A DNA stretch of 16,902 bases from Bacillota bacterium. Its GTDB lineage: Bacteria > Bacillota > Clostridia > Acetivibrionales > DSM-1351. The notes under the pieces are model-generated. The model ran no database searches and was not told the DNA's origin. It saw only the letters and a list, made by a program, of their open reading frames with translations. This document shows, piece by piece, positions 15,165 through 16,902 of the stretch (the first letter of the stretch is position 1; the number at the start of each line of letters is the position of its first letter). The DNA lies in assembly GCA_023416275.1 (NCBI GenBank), contig JAEZIB010000152.1, positions 1 through 16,902 of the forward strand, in the 5' to 3' direction. Both the position numbers and the translations under genes were made by a program.

Positions 15165-16902
15165 ATGAGAAAGTTTAAAGTTTTGAGGTTTATTTCGTTA
15201 TTACTAATTTTTATGAATCTAGCTTCAATAGTTAATCCTTACTATGTTCAAGCAACAGGACTTGAAACTCCAAGTATTTCTAACCCAGATAATGGAGAGA
15301 ACTACTCTATAGGAGATATGAAAGTAAATTGGCAGGACTGTGAAAATGCAGATTACTACACAGTATCATTACGAGATTTGACACAAGGAACATTATTAAT
15401 TGATAAGGAAAGCACAACATCATCAAGATATACGATTGACGATAGTTACTTTACCGCTGGTCACCAATACCGAATTGCTGTAGGTGCTTTCGGAAATGGC
15501 AGTGAAGCATGGGACGAGGTTGAATTTAGTATTAAGAATGGTGAAGTAGAAAAGCCAGAAATATCAAATCCAAATGAAGGTGATATTTGTGAGGCTTCGG
15601 ATATTAAAATAGATTGGCAAAACTGTGAAAATGCAGACTATTACACAGTATCATTACGAGACGTGACAGAAGATTCTTTATTAATTGATAAGGATAGTAC
15701 AACATCTTCAAAATATACAATTAGTGCTAGATATTTTGCTGCAGGCCATAAGTATAGGGTTGCGGTGGGAGCTTTTGGAAGTGGCAGTGAAGCATGGGAT
15801 GAGGTACAGTTCAGCGTCATTGCGACAAAGTATATGCTATCAGGCTACATAACAGACAGTGCGAATGGTAAATCATTGTCAGGAGTAACAGTGAACTTAA
15901 ATGGCTCCAATAACTGGACTACTACAACCAACTCCAGTGGGTACTATGAGTTTAAAAATGTAGAAGTAAGTACTCATACCATATATGCATCAAAGACAGG
16001 ATATATCGATTATGAACAGAACGTCAATGTATACAGTAATACCACAAACGATATAAGTATGATTCCGAGTGTGCAGAAATATAAATTGTCAGGCTACATA
16101 ACAGACAGTGCGAGCGGTAAATCATTGTCAGGAGTAACAGTGAACTTAAATGGCTCTAATAACTGGACTACTACAACCAATTCCAGTGGGTACTATGAGT
16201 TTAAAAATGTAGAAGCCAGTACTCATACCATATATGCAACAAAGACAGGATATATAGACTGCGAACAGAACGTGGATGTTTACAGTAACACCACAAACGA
16301 TATAAGAATGATTCTGAGTGTGCAGAAATATAAATTGTCAGGATACGTAAAAGATAGCAAAGCAGGAAAGGTACTGTCAGGAGTAGTAATAAAACTAAAA
16401 GGTACAAGTAACTGGAATACAACAACAAATTACAATGGATATTATGAGTTTAATAATGTTGAAGGCAATAAATATACTGTGTATGCTTCAAAGACAGGAT
16501 ATATAGACTTTGAACAGAACGTTGATGTGAATAGTAATACTACTGAAGATATAAGTATGATTCCAAATATACAGAAATTTAAAGTATCAGGTTATGTAAA
16601 AGATAGCAAAACAGGAAAGGCACTGTCTGGAGTAGCAATAAAACTAAAAGGTACAAGTAACTCGAATACAACAACAAATTACAATGGGTATTATGAGTTT
16701 AATAATGTGGAAGCCAACAAATATACCATATCTGCTTCAAAGACAGGATATATAGACTTTGAACAGAATGTGGAAGTAAAAAGTAATACTACTAAAGATA
16801 TAAGCATGATTCCGAATGTACAAAAATTTAAAGTATCAGGTTACGTAAAAGATAGCAAAACAGGAATGGTACTGTCAGGAGTAGTAATAAAGCTAAAAGG
16901 TA
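15165..16902 (+). CDS. Secreted repeat protein: Fn3-like units plus carboxypeptidase-regulatory-like repeats; continues past the window
   Basis: The frame opens at ATG 15165 behind AGAGGTG and has no stop through 16902 (579 codons seen). It begins with a signal peptide (MRKFKVLRFISLLLIFMNL...), probably cleaved after VQA near residue 29. Two 95-residue Fn3-like units follow (NWQDCENADYYTVSLRD and DWQNCENADYYTVSLRD). From about residue 226 come carboxypeptidase-regulatory-like domains, each 83 residues, with the signature SGYITDS...LSGVTVNL...GYYEFKNV...KTGYID. Four are complete and a fifth is cut by the window end. It is exported and probably acts at the cell surface or in a carbohydrate-related complex; no catalytic or anchoring domain is visible in this part. 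The two-component system just upstream may control it. Confidence 0.85.
   Translation, partial: MRKFKVLRFISLLLIFMNLASIVNPYYVQATGLETPSISNPDNGENYSIGDMKVNWQDCENADYYTVSLRDLTQGTLLIDKESTTSSRYTIDDSYFTAGHQYRIAVGAFGNGSEAWDEVEFSIKNGEVEKPEISNPNEGDICEASDIKIDWQNCENADYYTVSLRDVTEDSLLIDKDSTTSSKYTISARYFAAGHKYRVAVGAFGSGSEAWDEVQFSVIATKYMLSGYITDSANGKSLSGVTVNLNGSNNWTTTTNSSGYYEFKNVEVSTHTIYASKTGYIDYEQNVNVYSNTTNDISMIPSVQKYKLSGYITDSASGKSLSGVTVNLNGSNNWTTTTNSSGYYEFKNVEASTHTIYATKTGYIDCEQNVDVYSNTTNDIRMILSVQKYKLSGYVKDSKAGKVLSGVVIKLKGTSNWNTTTNYNGYYEFNNVEGNKYTVYASKTGYIDFEQNVDVNSNTTEDISMIPNIQKFKVSGYVKDSKTGKALSGVAIKLKGTSNSNTTTNYNGYYEFNNVEANKYTISASKTGYIDFEQNVEVKSNTTKDISMIPNVQKFKVSGYVKDSKTGMVLSGVVIKLKG
15840..16902 (+). repeat. 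249-bp tandem repeats inside the secreted protein gene
   Basis: The codon TCA of the SGY signature recurs at 15840, 16089, 16338, 16587 and 16836, exactly 249 bases apart each time. Units 1-2 are nearly identical (YITDS, NGSNNW) and units 3-5 form a second type (YVKDSK, KGTSN). The 95-residue Fn3-like units before them also repeat, with a 285-bp period. Confidence 0.93.

Noticed and set aside
16201..16428. Minus-strand open frame inside the repeat protein
   Set aside because: It is antisense to well-conserved domain repeats and has no independent support.
15840..16902. CRISPR or mobile-element repeats
   Set aside because: The 249-bp units are in-frame protein domain repeats inside one open gene.

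Overview
The window is AT-rich, with strong Shine-Dalgarno sites (AGGAGG type), frequent TTG/GTG starts, a lipoprotein signal, LytM-type peptidase and a SpoIIIE/FtsK-like motor. This points to a low-GC Gram-positive bacterium, most likely a member of the Clostridia; the genus cannot be fixed from the sequence alone. No rRNA, tRNA, CRISPR array or intact transposase was seen. Much of the window looks like accessory DNA in decay: three degraded genes, a duplicated and truncated motor gene, and long gene-poor stretches.

Layout. (1) 1-690: a lipoprotein gene broken by a frameshift and an in-frame TGA, closed by a strong terminator-like hairpin. (2) 1203-1849: a two-gene operon of a small unknown protein and a single-domain retropepsin-like aspartic protease, translationally coupled. 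(3) 1850-7951: a remnant or minimal conjugation module: four 10-bp tandem repeats, an attenuator-like hairpin, a VirB4/TraC-like ATPase, a membrane-anchored two-domain cell-wall hydrolase (LytM/M23 plus lysozyme-like), a ribbon-helix-helix-like small protein, a small membrane protein, and a membrane-anchored FtsK/SpoIIIE-family DNA motor with a winged-helix C-terminus. No relaxase, VirB6/VirB8-like or pilin-like gene is visible, so transfer would need partners from elsewhere, or the element is dying. (4) Just after the motor lies a quartet of the 11-bp motif TTTTTGGTTAC arranged as two direct plus two inverted copies. (5) 8385-9710, minus strand: an AAA ATPase with a DUF4143-like C-terminus, whose promoter is overlapped by a perfect 15-bp-arm palindrome. 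(6) 10037-11013: a DUF5317-like pseudogene, a small PH-like membrane protein, and a Phd/YefM antitoxin remnant. (7) 11018-12252: a diverged second copy of the 3' half of the motor gene plus the same motif quartet, joined 4 bases upstream of the antitoxin start codon. (8) 12641-15048: a two-component system (7TM-PAS histidine kinase and NarL-type response regulator). (9) 15165 to the window end: a secreted repeat protein with two Fn3-like units and at least four 83-residue carboxypeptidase-regulatory-like units, running off the window.

How it fits together: VirB4, the wall hydrolase and the FtsK-like motor are the kinds of parts that Gram-positive conjugative elements use to energise transfer, open the peptidoglycan and move DNA. 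The motor's winged-helix domain and the adjacent motif quartet together suggest a clt/KOPS-like recognition site, which is the most interesting untested idea here. The kinase/regulator pair sits directly upstream of the surface protein gene and may control it.
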